Numbered from the stretch's first letter, positions 27,127-36,341 are shown. The stretch is 64,000 bases of DNA from Bacteroidota bacterium (GCA_016191555.1 JACPVX010000011.1:20060-84059), one strand, 5' to 3'. A program made the numbers and translations. The notes: generated from the letters alone by a model not told the origin.

Positions 27127-28470
27127 TCACTTGTTGATCGTTCCTGGCTTCGGAATTAAAATCAATTCTGTTTGTCGTCCATCGATGTATCGGAAACCGG
27201 TTTCGTCAAAGTAGCCATCTTCTTCTAATTGAATACGCACTTCCTTTTTCCATTCGATCACATACACCGATGCGTTTAGCTCAATGGAATATGCTGTGTT
27301 ATAATGCATGGGGTAATCGCCTGTATGAGGAACACCATTTTGCATATCCCACATCCCGATAGTAGTTCCGGCTGCGTGCCCATGAAATCCAATAGGGTGT
27401 GTATAGATCGAAGGGTTAATGCTTGCCGCAATCGCCTGATTGCGTGAGTCAGCCAAAATTGAATTACCGGTTTTCCCTTCCTTGAAATTGCCGGTCAAAA
27501 TATCTTGAAGTTTGTTGCCGCGCCTAAAGGCATTTTTCAAATATTCAGGGGCATCGGTTTCTCCGGCTTTTAAAATGTAAGCATGTTGCTGCGTGTCGGT
27601 ATTCAAACGGAGGTAAGTGATTCCAAAATCAACATGCAGAAGATCGCCTGGCATAATCACGAGCGGTTGTGGTCTTTTGAACATCATCGTTTCCGGCTCC
27701 TCGCGTTGAATAGAAACGGACGGTTGAAACCAAGTATCTAGTTTCAGTCGCTTAATTTCTTCGCGATACCACCACACCACATCTTCGGTGGTGGTCACGC
27801 CGGGTTGAATCACTTTGTCAGAAAATCCTTCCGTAATAATCTGATGTGCAATGCGGCAAATTTGTTGGTAGATCACCATTTCTTTTTCAGTGCGAGTTTC
27901 TAACCATGCGACTGCGAGTTTCTCAGCAGAAGTTACATGTGTAAACAAGCGCTTGGGCAACGCTGTCAGAAACTGATCATAGTCGTTAGCGGTCATTCCG
28001 TCAGCATGACCCCAATGAGGTGCTTTGTTAATACCGATTTTTTTTGGATTGCGTTCGTCAATCAAATGTGCTAGTTGAGCCCATTGATCAGGCTGTTGAT
28101 CCGGGTCCCAAGCGCGTTTAAAAACTTTGCCAACATCGTAGCGAGCAACTGCCAAGTATTCCAGTCCCAAATCGTTGCCCTTATTGTCTTTCCCTTTATC
28201 ATAAACCACCAACATGGTTGTCCTCCTAGCTGCAAACCAGGTTGCAGGCAGAAGTGTGCGAATCACCGGATCTTCATTGTATTCTCGAGAAATAATCACC
28301 CACATGTCAAATCCTTCCCTTCGCATCAGGGTAGGTAACACGGTTCGTAAGCGATCTTCGAGTAACTCATCCACCACCTTTGCTTGATCGCGCTGTGAAA
28401 GGATGGCTGGATATTGAGCGATGGAAAATTTTGTGATTAAAGTAAGCGCAACTACAACAAGATACTTCAT
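27127..28470 (-). CDS. Secreted M24 family metallopeptidase
   Basis: The 447-residue protein has a signal peptide (about 1-19, ending KFSIAQ). The pita-bread metal ligands can be placed at Asp281 (HVDFG), Asp292, His358 (THPIGFHGH), Glu397 (YSIELNA) and Glu416. An N-terminal creatinase-like domain precedes them. These features fit a periplasmic Xaa-Pro aminopeptidase-like enzyme. Local sequence around the metal site differs from classical PepP, so the specificity is uncertain. It lies upstream of plsC. Confidence 0.85.
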   Translation of the reverse strand: MKYLVVVALTLITKFSIAQYPAILSQRDQAKVVDELLEDRLRTVLPTLMRREGFDMWVIISREYNEDPVIRTLLPATWFAARRTTMLVVYDKGKDNKGNDLGLEYLAVARYDVGKVFKRAWDPDQQPDQWAQLAHLIDERNPKKIGINKAPHWGHADGMTANDYDQFLTALPKRLFTHVTSAEKLAVAWLETRTEKEMVIYQQICRIAHQIITEGFSDKVIQPGVTTTEDVVWWYREEIKRLKLDTWFQPSVSIQREEPETMMFKRPQPLVIMPGDLLHVDFGITYLRLNTDTQQHAYILKAGETDAPEYLKNAFRRGNKLQDILTGNFKEGKTGNSILADSRNQAIAASINPSIYTHPIGFHGHAAGTTIGMWDMQNGVPHTGDYPMHYNTAYSIELNASVYVIEWKKEVRIQLEEDGYFDETGFRYIDGRQTELILIPKPGTINK

Positions 28471-28545
28471 GAATTAAGTGGGTCAGATTTAAGCTTGCAA
28501 AATAACAGGATTTCAGCGGCAGCGATAAATTGTAGTGTTAAAATT

Positions 28546-29100
28546 TTATAATCTAATTTTTATTTCGCACCGCTGGTCTTTCAGTATGACTCGGGCATTT
28601 TCAACTTCAACTTTGGATTTGTTATCGTCCATTTTCTCTTTAATGGCACTTTTGATCTCTTTCATTCGCATTGACTCAATAAAGCGCTTCACCTCCTCCT
28701 CATTTTCGAGGATTAACTTCGGTACCATGGTTGGCTTGTCGTCTTCGCCTTTGGCCACCATGGTAAAGAAAGAGGAATTGGTATGTTTGGTTATACCTGA
28801 TTTTACATTTTGAGATTCTACCCGAATGCCGACCACCAGCGATGTTTTGCCGACATAATTTACGGAAGCCATCATCGATACTAATTCACCCACTTCTACC
28901 GGTTGCAGAAATTCGACATTATCTACCGAAACCGTCACACAATACGTCTCGGCATGCTTGCTGGCAGTAGCATAGGCTACCTTATCCATGAGTGAAAGCA
29001 AAATGCCCCCATGGATTTTACCACCAAAGTTGGCGTATGCCGGAATCATCAATTCTGTAATGGTAGTTTGTGAGAGGCGAACGGGTTTGGAGGAGGTCAT
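28546..29100 (-). CDS. Acyl-CoA thioesterase, hotdog fold
   Basis: The 184-residue protein has a single hotdog domain: NFGGKIHGGILLSLMDKVAYATA carries the Asp and Gly-rich helix of the YciA/acyl-CoA hydrolase group, and VDNVEFLQPVEVGELV follows. It hydrolyses acyl-CoA to the free acid and CoA. The C-terminal 45 residues are charged and helical, an extension seen in Bacteroidota members. Its ATG overlaps the stop of the ORF6N remnant (ATGA). Confidence 0.88.
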   Translation of the reverse strand: MTSSKPVRLSQTTITELMIPAYANFGGKIHGGILLSLMDKVAYATASKHAETYCVTVSVDNVEFLQPVEVGELVSMMASVNYVGKTSLVVGIRVESQNVKSGITKHTNSSFFTMVAKGEDDKPTMVPKLILENEEEVKRFIESMRMKEIKSAIKEKMDDNKSKVEVENARVILKDQRCEIKIRL

Positions 29101-29327
29101 TTGGAATTTATTTTGACACCAATTTTTCTTCTTGGCAATTTGGACGAATCACTTGATGTCACATTTTGTGATATCAAGTGATTGAACTCGATATCCGTCA
29201 AATGAAACATAAAATCACCATGAACCCTTTTTGAATTTCGTTTTACGGCTTGATTCAAAATTTTGGTTTCAACTGAATACATTTCAGCCAAATCTTTATC
29301 CAGCATAATTCTGTGGGGCATTATCAA
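29097..29327 (-). pseudogene. Truncated ORF6N-domain gene
   Basis: The reading frame gives 76 residues: MLDKDLAEMYSVETKILNQ, then AVKRNSKRVHGDFMFHLTD, then ISQNVTSS. These are the core of the ORF6N DNA-binding domain found in phage and mobile-element proteins. Full-length proteins usually continue with a GGRR-LPYAFTEQG-type segment and reach 150 residues or more; here the frame stops after a short basic tail. The start is also unclear (TTG 29327 or ATG 29321), and the frame runs in from the end of the MATE gene. I read it as a remnant of a mobile gene. Its stop overlaps the thioesterase ATG. A near-perfect 17-bp hairpin lies inside it. Confidence 0.7.
29147..29183. repeat. Near-perfect 17-bp inverted repeat inside the ORF6N remnant
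   Basis: AATCACTTGATGTCACA (29147-29163) and TGTGATATCAAGTGATT (29167-29183) are complementary at 16 of 17 positions, with a 3-base loop. The mismatch is a G-U wobble on plus-strand RNA. Part of the symmetry comes from the codons for the SQNVTSS motif. Confidence 0.85.
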
Positions 29328-29338
29328 ATATAAAAACT

Positions 29339-30676
29339 TTACACCAATTTATTGCTTAATCGGTAGAAGCGCACAAACATAGCGCTGGCGGTTAAGGTGA
29401 GGCCAATCAACAATCCAATCCAAATGCCGATTGCGCCCCAGCCAAAGACAAATGTAAAGCAGTAGCCCAATGGCAAACCAATAATCCAATAGGAAACAAA
29501 AATCAAGAGTGAAGGTACCTTCACGTCTTGCAATCCACGCAGTGCGCCTATACACACCACTTGCGCTCCATCGCTTAATTGAAACAATCCGGCTATAATC
29601 AACAGCGGCCCTGCAATGGCAATAACATTTTCATCGATGACATAGAAATGTGGTAGCAGATCGCGGCCGGCAATGAACAATATCGCCCACGCACTCATAA
29701 TCACCATAGCCAATCCCAACAAGGCATAAGCAGCTTGCCGCAGATTGACATAATCTTTTTTTCCTAAAAAATTGCTTACGCGAATGGTGGCTGCTGCCGC
29801 CAAACCCGAGGTCGTCATGTAACTGATCGTGGCAAGATTGATAGCGATCTGATGTGCAGCTAATGCACTTGTTCCGAGCCAACCCATCATCACCAATGAA
29901 AAATCGAAAGCAGCTACTTCAAAAATAAACTGTAATCCGGCCGGCAAGCCGATGTGCAGCATCTTAGAAATTAATTTTCTGGAGTAGTTGCCAATGGAAA
30001 ACCCAATACGGTACTTCTCAAATCGTGGAGCGAAGTAAACAAATCCCGCAAAAGCGGCTGCCATTAAAATTCTGGAAACGAGTGTAGCATATCCTGCCCC
30101 GTTTAAACCCAATGCCGGAAAACCAAAATGTCCATAAATCAAAATGTAATTGAGGCCAATGTTGACGAAGTTGCTCGCGATAACAATGATCATAGCAATT
30201 CGCGTCATTGACAACCCTTCCGTAAACTGACGAAAGGTTTGAAAGATCAATATCGGGATTAATGAGTAGGTGATGATGCTGAGATAAGGTGTGGCCAGTT
30301 CCACCACTTCCGGTGGTTGGTTGATATGATACAGCACCTTCATGCCTATCGAAACAACGCCAATTAAAACAAAACTGTTGAGCACGTTGATTAATAGACC
30401 GTGTTTGAGTATGGACGCAATTTGCCCATCATTTCGTTCTCCATCTGCGGTCGCGACCAAAGGTGTTATGGCGTAGGAAACACCAATCCCAAAGAGCAAT
30501 AGGAAATTGAAAGCCACATTCGCCAATCCGGCTCCGGCTAAGTGAGCTGCACCTAAGTTGCCAACCATAATATTATCAGCCACACCCATAGTAACATGCC
30601 CCAGTTGACTCAACATTACTGGGTAAGCCAACTGAAAACCTTCGCGAAGATGTGGTTTATATTTTTCGATATGCAT
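29339..30676 (-). CDS. MATE family efflux transporter
   Basis: This 445-residue protein has twelve hydrophobic spans and typical MATE features: AYPVMLSQLGHVTMGVADNIMVG at the N-terminus and matching GLPAGLQFIFEVAAFDFSLVMMG at the start of the second half. It exports drugs or metabolites in exchange for Na+ or H+; the substrate is unknown. NorM-like members are the closest group. It is upstream of the ORF6N remnant and 19 bp after the Nudix gene. Confidence 0.92.
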   Translation of the reverse strand: MHIEKYKPHLREGFQLAYPVMLSQLGHVTMGVADNIMVGNLGAAHLAGAGLANVAFNFLLLFGIGVSYAITPLVATADGERNDGQIASILKHGLLINVLNSFVLIGVVSIGMKVLYHINQPPEVVELATPYLSIITYSLIPILIFQTFRQFTEGLSMTRIAMIIVIASNFVNIGLNYILIYGHFGFPALGLNGAGYATLVSRILMAAAFAGFVYFAPRFEKYRIGFSIGNYSRKLISKMLHIGLPAGLQFIFEVAAFDFSLVMMGWLGTSALAAHQIAINLATISYMTTSGLAAAATIRVSNFLGKKDYVNLRQAAYALLGLAMVIMSAWAILFIAGRDLLPHFYVIDENVIAIAGPLLIIAGLFQLSDGAQVVCIGALRGLQDVKVPSLLIFVSYWIIGLPLGYCFTFVFGWGAIGIWIGLLIGLTLTASAMFVRFYRLSNKLV

Positions 30677-30695
30677 TCGTTTGCTAGTTCTGAGT

Positions 30696-31238
30696 TTACA
30701 AATTTAAGATGCGAGCAACACGTAGTAGGCCCATCACGCTTAGGCTGTCGGTTATTTTTCCGTCCACCACCATTTGAAGTGCCTCTGTAAAGGGAAGCTT
30801 CCACACTTTCATATCGGCTTCGGTTTCTTCGCGATTAGTTGCGCCTTGCACAAGTCCTTCCGCTAAAAACATAAATCCTTCTTCATCTGATACCGAGTTC
30901 GATAAATGACTTCGCTGAATCATGCGCCAGTTGGTTGCCTCTAATCCTGTTTCTTCCCTCAGTTCGCGCTTCGCAGATTCAAGAACATCGATTTCAAGAG
31001 GCCCGCCTCCTTCCGGAATTTCCCAACTCCATTCATCCAGTGGATAACGATGCTGCCCGACCAACCACGTGTTTTGGTCTTCATCCAACGCAATAATGCC
31101 AATGGCTTTATTTTTGAAATGGATTTTTCCATAAATACCCTTGCCGCCTGCCGGGTTAATCACCTGATGCTGCTCCAGTTTGATCCACCGGTTTTCGTAA
31201 ATATCTTCTGTTGAAAGTGTAGTCCAGGGGTTTTTCAT
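30696..31238 (-). CDS. Nudix hydrolase, ADP-ribose pyrophosphatase-like
   Basis: The 180-residue protein contains a Nudix box whose core RELREETGL is intact and whose first Gly is in place, but Ile stands where the first Glu of the box is expected, with a Glu one position earlier. The layout (WSWEIPEGGGP before the box, FMFLAEGL after it) fits ADP-ribose pyrophosphatases. The ATG at 31238 (MKNPWTTL) is chosen over the TTG seven codons upstream. It is first in a minus-strand run that continues with the MATE gene. Confidence 0.87.
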   Translation of the reverse strand: MKNPWTTLSTEDIYENRWIKLEQHQVINPAGGKGIYGKIHFKNKAIGIIALDEDQNTWLVGQHRYPLDEWSWEIPEGGGPLEIDVLESAKRELREETGLEATNWRMIQRSHLSNSVSDEEGFMFLAEGLVQGATNREETEADMKVWKLPFTEALQMVVDGKITDSLSVMGLLRVARILNL

Positions 31239-31351
31239 CGAATCGAAAATAGATTCCAAATGTCAAGATTTGTTGCCACTTCGACATCACGTGTCAACCA
31301 GTAATTTTTGTTTTAATTTGTGCTTTCGTTTTTATCCGGTTATCCTTCATC

Positions 31352-31951
31352 ATGCTTAAATCTTCCTTCACCAAAACTAAAATCGAGGCCGGTTGTGATG
31401 AGGTAGGTCGTGGTTGTTTGGCTGGCCCGGTAGTCGCGGCAGCCGTTATTCTACCAAAGAAATTTAAACACCCTCTCCTAAATGATTCTAAACAATTAAA
31501 GAAAGCCGACCGCGATCAATTGCAGGAAGAAATTAAACAGGCAGCTTTGGCTTGGGCAGTGGCCGAGGTGAGTCATGTAGAAATAGATCAGATCAATATT
31601 TTAAATGCGTCTTTCAAAGCCATGCACTTAGCACTCGATCAACTGAAAACTCGCCCGGAGCTTTTGTTGATTGATGGAAATCGATTCAAGTCGTACCAAG
31701 ATTTAGAGCACAAATGCATTATTAAAGGAGATGCCAAATTTCTATCAATAGCTGCAGCCTCTGTCCTGGCAAAAACCTACCGCGATGAATTGATGGAAAA
31801 GCTGTCAATTGAGTTTCCGGGTTACGGATGGGCAACCAATGTCGGCTACCCAACTCCCGAGCATCGTGACGGAATCAAAACCTTGGGCATCACTCCGTAT
31901 CATCGCAGGTCATTTCAGTTGCTGCCTTCTCAATTGGAATTATTTGAGTAA
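31352..31951 (+). CDS. rnhB: Ribonuclease HII
   Basis: This 199-residue enzyme removes ribonucleotides from DNA and primer RNA. Motif I CDEVGRG puts the metal-binding Asp16 and Glu17 near the N-terminus. LLIDGNRF supplies the middle Asp, and SIAAASVLAKTYRD supplies the last acidic residue. The length is normal. It starts a plus-strand group with the DUF3667 and NRDE genes, 8 and 16 bp apart. Confidence 0.96.
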   Translation: MLKSSFTKTKIEAGCDEVGRGCLAGPVVAAAVILPKKFKHPLLNDSKQLKKADRDQLQEEIKQAALAWAVAEVSHVEIDQINILNASFKAMHLALDQLKTRPELLLIDGNRFKSYQDLEHKCIIKGDAKFLSIAAASVLAKTYRDELMEKLSIEFPGYGWATNVGYPTPEHRDGIKTLGITPYHRRSFQLLPSQLELFE

Positions 31952-31959
31952 TTTGGTCA

Positions 31960-32847
31960 ATGGCATTTTCATTCTTTACAAAAAAAGAAGATCACTTTGA
32001 TTACGAACTGCTACGCAAGTGCAAAGTTTGCGAGCACGAGTTTAAAGGACGGTTTTGTAATGTGTGTGGCGAAAAAGTAATTGGGCCATACGAGCGCTCT
32101 TTGCGCGAATTTTTGGATAGCCTTTTAAATGCGTTTACATTTTTGGACGGCAAATTCTGGCGAAGTTTTAAGTTGCTTGTGCTGAAGCCTGGGCAACTTT
32201 CCAGAAATATTGCGGATGGAAAGAGAGCGCCTTACATGAAGATGATTTCGTTGTTTTTTGTGGCCAACTTTTTTTATTTCCTTTTTCCGGTTTTTGATTC
32301 TTATAACTCTTCACTCTACACGCAACTTAATTCATTAGGAACGCACAGCATTCAGGCAAAGGCCATCGTGAAAGAGCGGGTTGAAAAAGATAAGATTGAG
32401 ATAAGGGATTTTCAGCGCGACTATCAGAATCAGTCTACCAATCTATCAAAGCTATTCATTGTGGCACTCGTGGTAGCTCTCACTATTTTTTTGACGGTGA
32501 TAAATTACAGCAAACAAAATTACTTCTTTGATCATTTGTTGGTAGCGTTAGAGTTTTACAGTTTTCAGTTAATCATGAATCTGGTCATTATTGCCAATTT
32601 ATTCCTTTGGATAATAAAGATCGGCAAGGGCTATGATTGGGACCTTGGCTTTTTGCTAACGGATAAGTTTTTTACAATTCTCACATCGTTGACTCTCATT
32701 TATTTTCTATTTCGTCAGCAGATTACATTTTATCATCAAAAATGGTATTGGGCGATACCCAGAGCAGTTCTCTTGTTGTTCTTGATAGGCCAATCTGTTC
32801 ATCATTACCGCATGATGTTGTTTTATGTGACCATGTGGACCCTTTAA
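31960..32847 (+). CDS. DUF3667 membrane protein
   Basis: The 295-residue protein has an N-terminal zinc ribbon (CKVCEHEFKGRFCNVCGEKV, two CxxC pairs) followed by the DUF3667 segment (SLREFLDSLLNAFTFLDGKF) and about five hydrophobic helices. The family is common in Bacteroidota and its function is unknown. It lies between rnhB and the NRDE gene in a tight plus-strand group. Confidence 0.88.
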   Translation: MAFSFFTKKEDHFDYELLRKCKVCEHEFKGRFCNVCGEKVIGPYERSLREFLDSLLNAFTFLDGKFWRSFKLLVLKPGQLSRNIADGKRAPYMKMISLFFVANFFYFLFPVFDSYNSSLYTQLNSLGTHSIQAKAIVKERVEKDKIEIRDFQRDYQNQSTNLSKLFIVALVVALTIFLTVINYSKQNYFFDHLLVALEFYSFQLIMNLVIIANLFLWIIKIGKGYDWDLGFLLTDKFFTILTSLTLIYFLFRQQITFYHQKWYWAIPRAVLLLFLIGQSVHHYRMMLFYVTMWTL

Positions 32848-32863
32848 ATTCATTCTACCGCAC

Positions 32864-33634
32864 ATGTGCCTCATTTTTTTAGCTGTCAATCAACATCCGA
32901 TTTATCCGCTTATTATCGCTGCGAATCGTGATGAGTTTTACAATCGGCAAACGGCACCGGCAGATTTTTGGAAAGATCATCCAACCATTGTGGGTGGTCG
33001 CGACTTAGAGGCGCAAGGCACTTGGATGGCCATGACTACCACAGGCCGAATAAGCATGATTACTAATTATAGAGATCCCAAAAACATTGATCCGAAAGCC
33101 CCTTCCCGTGGTCAGTTGGTTTCTGATTTTTTAGTTTCAGAACAAACTGCGCCAGAATATTTAAAACAGGTGGAATCGAATGGGAAACGCTACAATGGTT
33201 ACAACCTGATTGTTGGGGATTTGGAATCACTTTACTATTACTCCAATTACCGGAAAGGAATTGATCGTATTCCCAATGGCATTCACGGACTCAGCAATCA
33301 TTTGCTCGACACACCTTGGCCAAAGGTAAAGAGAGGGAAAGAGCAATTTCAAACTATATTAAATGCGGGTGTCAATGCCGAAGGACTCTTTCAATTTTTG
33401 AAGAACGAAGATAAGGCCCCAGATGCGCTCTTACCTGAAACAGGAATTGGTATTGATCGCGAGCGAGCATTGTCCTCCATGTTCATAAAAACCAGTGGCT
33501 ATGGCACACGATGTTCCACCGTTATCTTAATCAATCAACAAAAGGAAGTATCGTTTACCGAGCGAGTTTACAATCTTCAAACATTTGAGTACACGGATCG
33601 CGATTATCAATTTCAGATTGTCGGTCGCGCGTAA
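32864..33634 (+). CDS. NRDE (TANGO2-like) family protein
   Basis: The 256-residue protein opens with the family hallmark MCLIFLAVNQHPIYPLIIAA, directly followed by NRDEFY. Cys2 could become the N-terminal residue after Met removal, as in Ntn hydrolases. The family (TANGO2 in eukaryotes) has been tied to haem handling and lipid metabolism, but bacterial function is not settled. GLSNHLLDTPWPKV is a second conserved block. It is last in the rnhB group. Confidence 0.88.
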   Translation: MCLIFLAVNQHPIYPLIIAANRDEFYNRQTAPADFWKDHPTIVGGRDLEAQGTWMAMTTTGRISMITNYRDPKNIDPKAPSRGQLVSDFLVSEQTAPEYLKQVESNGKRYNGYNLIVGDLESLYYYSNYRKGIDRIPNGIHGLSNHLLDTPWPKVKRGKEQFQTILNAGVNAEGLFQFLKNEDKAPDALLPETGIGIDRERALSSMFIKTSGYGTRCSTVILINQQKEVSFTERVYNLQTFEYTDRDYQFQIVGRA

Positions 33635-33781
33635 CATTTTCACCACCCATCCGTCTGGTTGGTGTCATTTATCAACAAATTTCATTTTTTTAAGGCAAAA
33701 TTGACTTGATTTGAAACTAATTGGCGTTGGAACAGTTCATAGGAGTTAGACTTTAAAAATCGCATCTAATCAACATACAGC

Positions 33782-34510
33782 ATGGGCAAAATCATTGAAA
33801 CACACGAAATTTCTAAGGTTTATAAGATGGGTAACAACATTGTCAATGCGTTGCAATCCATTTCAATTTCCATCGACAAAGGTGAGTATGTTGCATTTAT
33901 GGGTCCTTCCGGCTCTGGTAAATCTACATTGATGAACATTGTTGGGTGCCTTGATTCGCCAACCAATGGTCGATATCGATTGAATAATCAGGAGGTAGGC
34001 GAAATGACTGAGAATGAACTGGCCATGATTCGCAATAAAGAAATCGGATTTGTGTTTCAAACTTTCAATTTGTTGCCACGTGCCTCTGCTTTGGAAAATG
34101 TAGCGCTTCCGCTGATTTATGCAGGCTACTCGAAAGATGAGCGTGAAGAAATGGCCATGGCTGCTTTGGAGAGCGTGAACTTAGCTGATCGTTATCATCA
34201 CAAACCCAACGAGCTTTCGGGTGGACAACGTCAACGTGTGGCTATTGCCAGAGCCTTAGTAAATAATCCATCTATTATTTTGGCCGATGAGCCAACCGGT
34301 AACTTGGATACCAAAACCAGCTACGACATCATGAATCTTTTTCAGGATTTGCATGACAAAGGAAATACAATCATTCTTGTAACACACGAAGATGACATCG
34401 CGCATTATTCGCACCGCATCATTCGCTTACGCGATGGGTTGATTGAGTGGGATCGCAAAAATGAAAACGTAACCCGCAATCCTGCCATGGCAGAAATTCC
34501 TCACGCATAA
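33782..34510 (+). CDS. ABC transporter ATP-binding protein, LolD/MacB type
   Basis: The 242-residue ATPase has Walker [10 protein letters not shown] near 40-48, Q-loop FQTFNLLPR, signature [10 protein letters not shown], Walker [10 protein letters not shown] and the H-loop His in VTHEDD. The LolD/MacB/FtsE-type subfamily drives lipoprotein release, efflux or mechanotransmission through a partner permease with a large periplasmic domain. No permease gene is adjacent, which is unusual. The next gene downstream is convergent. Confidence 0.93.
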   Translation: MGKIIETHEISKVYKMGNNIVNALQSISISIDKGEYVAFMGPSGSGKSTLMNIVGCLDSPTNGRYRLNNQEVGEMTENELAMIRNKEIGFVFQTFNLLPRASALENVALPLIYAGYSKDEREEMAMAALESVNLADRYHHKPNELSGGQRQRVAIARALVNNPSIILADEPTGNLDTKTSYDIMNLFQDLHDKGNTIILVTHEDDIAHYSHRIIRLRDGLIEWDRKNENVTRNPAMAEIPHA

Positions 34511-34521
34511 ATTTTTATTTT

Positions 34522-35382
34522 TTACCAAAATCGAATCCCGAAGCCAATCCAAGGCAGGGCATTGAACCGATTGGCTTTGGTGAGCGAAACGCCTACGGTA
34601 AACGTCAAGCTTTTCCGACCAGTTCGTATGCCGAATAAATGCATTTGATCATTAATATTATTGCTTAGATAATTTTCAGTAACCAACAAGACAGCCTTGC
34701 TTGCTCGCAGGGCTCCACTTACCACATATAAGGGCTGGCTATTATTTTCTCTGTTGTAAACACGACCATAGCCGATAGAAAAATTTGCATGGGGAGATCC
34801 AATCGTTGCGAAGCCATAAGCTATCAAAAACTTAGGTTCGTTTATCCAAAACCCAGTATTAGAAAAGGTGGAATAATTAATAGCACCTCCTACAATGAGT
34901 CTATTTGAAACAACCGGAAGAGTAATTCGAACATTGCCCCATAGCATGCCATTGGGCACAAAACCACCTAACCCAACTTGAATATGGTCGGTGACTCCAT
35001 AATTCAGTTGGTTGTAAATAATCCAGATATTTTGAAAATACCATTGACCTTTGCGCAACGAATACCCACTTGGCGACAACACATAACTAACGTTTGGAAT
35101 AGTTCCCCAGTATTGCCCATGAGCAATGTCGGTAGCATGAACGATTTGTTTTTCCTTGACTTCTTTTTTAGGAATTGTGGCGAATGATTCTCCTGCATCA
35201 TTTTCAATTTGTATGGTAAAAGAAGAATCATTGTTGTCAATTATTTTACCAATAAATTCTTTTCCTGTGATGGTGCGAATTAAGTAGATGCTAGAATCAA
35301 TAAGGAGAGGTTTGGATACAATTTGGCTAACCACAAGATGGTTTATCAGCAAAAAACCGGCAAGCATGACAAACTTTTTCAT
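34522..35382 (-). CDS. Secreted protein, probable outer-membrane beta-barrel
   Basis: The 286-residue protein has a signal peptide from ATG 35382 (KKFVMLAGFLLINHLVVSQ). Residues about 30-75 form a small strand-rich domain (LIRTITGKEFIGKIIDNN). The rest alternates polar and apolar residues in strand-length blocks and ends in GFGIRFW, an aromatic C-terminus as in barrel proteins. No family could be named. It lies 16 bp downstream of the methylmalonyl-CoA epimerase gene. Confidence 0.7.
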   Translation of the reverse strand: MKKFVMLAGFLLINHLVVSQIVSKPLLIDSSIYLIRTITGKEFIGKIIDNNDSSFTIQIENDAGESFATIPKKEVKEKQIVHATDIAHGQYWGTIPNVSYVLSPSGYSLRKGQWYFQNIWIIYNQLNYGVTDHIQVGLGGFVPNGMLWGNVRITLPVVSNRLIVGGAINYSTFSNTGFWINEPKFLIAYGFATIGSPHANFSIGYGRVYNRENNSQPLYVVSGALRASKAVLLVTENYLSNNINDQMHLFGIRTGRKSLTFTVGVSLTKANRFNALPWIGFGIRFW

Positions 35383-35398
35383 GGTGTCTTTAGTCCGT

Positions 35399-35806
35399 TC
35401 ATTGTTCCATCTTATCTGCACACAGCTCTACCAATACTCCATTCGTTGTTTTAGGGTGTAAAAAAGCAATCCGTTTATTATCTGCGCCATCTTTGGGGTG
35501 TTGCGACAATAATGTAAAGCCTTCGGTTGATTTATTTTGCATTTCCGTTTCTAATTGACTCACCCCAAAAGCTAAATGATGTATTCCTTCACCCCTTTTT
35601 TCAATAAAGGTGGCAATGGGAGAGTCGGGTCGTGTGGCTTCCAATAATTCAATTTTCACGCCTCCTACGTCAAAAAATGAAGTGCGCACTCCTTCGCTGG
35701 CAACCTCTTCAATTTTATAATGCGGTTTACCCAACAATTTGGCAAACAATTGATTCGACTCCTCCAGATTTTTAACAGCTATGCCGATGTGTTCTAATTT
35801 TTCCAT
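35399..35806 (-). CDS. mce: Methylmalonyl-CoA epimerase
   Basis: This is a 135-residue VOC-fold metalloenzyme that interconverts (R)- and (S)-methylmalonyl-CoA. Metal ligands can be placed at His6 (EHIGIAV), His76 or His77 (GIHHLAF) and Glu127 (LVELCAD). The length is normal. It acts with methylmalonyl-CoA mutase in propionate metabolism; the mutase genes are not in the window. Confidence 0.92.
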   Translation of the reverse strand: MEKLEHIGIAVKNLEESNQLFAKLLGKPHYKIEEVASEGVRTSFFDVGGVKIELLEATRPDSPIATFIEKRGEGIHHLAFGVSQLETEMQNKSTEGFTLLSQHPKDGADNKRIAFLHPKTTNGVLVELCADKMEQ

Positions 35807-35831
35807 AATGGGAGAATGGTCAGGTTTTTGC

Positions 35832-35839
35832 TAATTTTG
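35832..35839 (+). promoter_or_regulatory. Candidate -7 element of the 140-residue gene
   Basis: TAATTTTG fits TAnnTTTG, about 50 bp before the ATG at 35890. No clear -33 TTG at 19-22 bp. Confidence 0.33.
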
Positions 35840-35889
35840 AGCTGAAATTGGGAAACTTTTAGGAGTTTCTTGAAGTTTAGTTGAACACA

Positions 35890-36312
35890 ATGCCAAAAAT
35901 TAACCTCGATACGGTCAGTGATATCCATGTGGAAGCCGCCCGCGTGCAGCAACAAATCAAGGATTACCTCGGTTTGCGCACCAGCGATCTGATGTTTGAA
36001 TACAGTTTGGTTGACGGAAAGACCAAATTAGACCTGATTACCATCAATCCACGCCATAATCAGTCGTTTTTATTCCATTCTGAAACAGGTGCCGAGAAAG
36101 TCGATGCCCTGCGAAAAATGTGGGATTACGTGCAGAATTACAAGGAAAAGGAGAATTCGTACACCATTCAATGGGTGACCAAGAGCGATAGCGAATTGCA
36201 CACTTCGTATTTCCGGGCGGGCAATATTTTAGAGGCGTTGGAGAAACTCTATTACGGACGCGACAGGAACACAATTACTGTTTTTAGTGTTGTATTGAAT
36301 CCGGTGTCATAA
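35890..36312 (+). CDS. Conserved hypothetical protein, 140 residues
   Basis: This is a soluble alpha/beta protein without signal or membrane segments. Notable stretches are VEAARVQQQIKDYLGLRTSD, DLITINPRHNQSFLFH and LEALEKLYYGRDRN. The ATG at 35890 (MPKINLD) is preferred to the TTG three codons earlier. I think relatives exist across Cytophagales but know no function. It lies 29 bp upstream of the IscA/ErpA-type gene, so it may share a transcript with it. Confidence 0.72.
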   Translation: MPKINLDTVSDIHVEAARVQQQIKDYLGLRTSDLMFEYSLVDGKTKLDLITINPRHNQSFLFHSETGAEKVDALRKMWDYVQNYKEKENSYTIQWVTKSDSELHTSYFRAGNILEALEKLYYGRDRNTITVFSVVLNPVS

Positions 36313-36341
36313 TATTCGTTCAAATAGATAGAAATTAAAGT

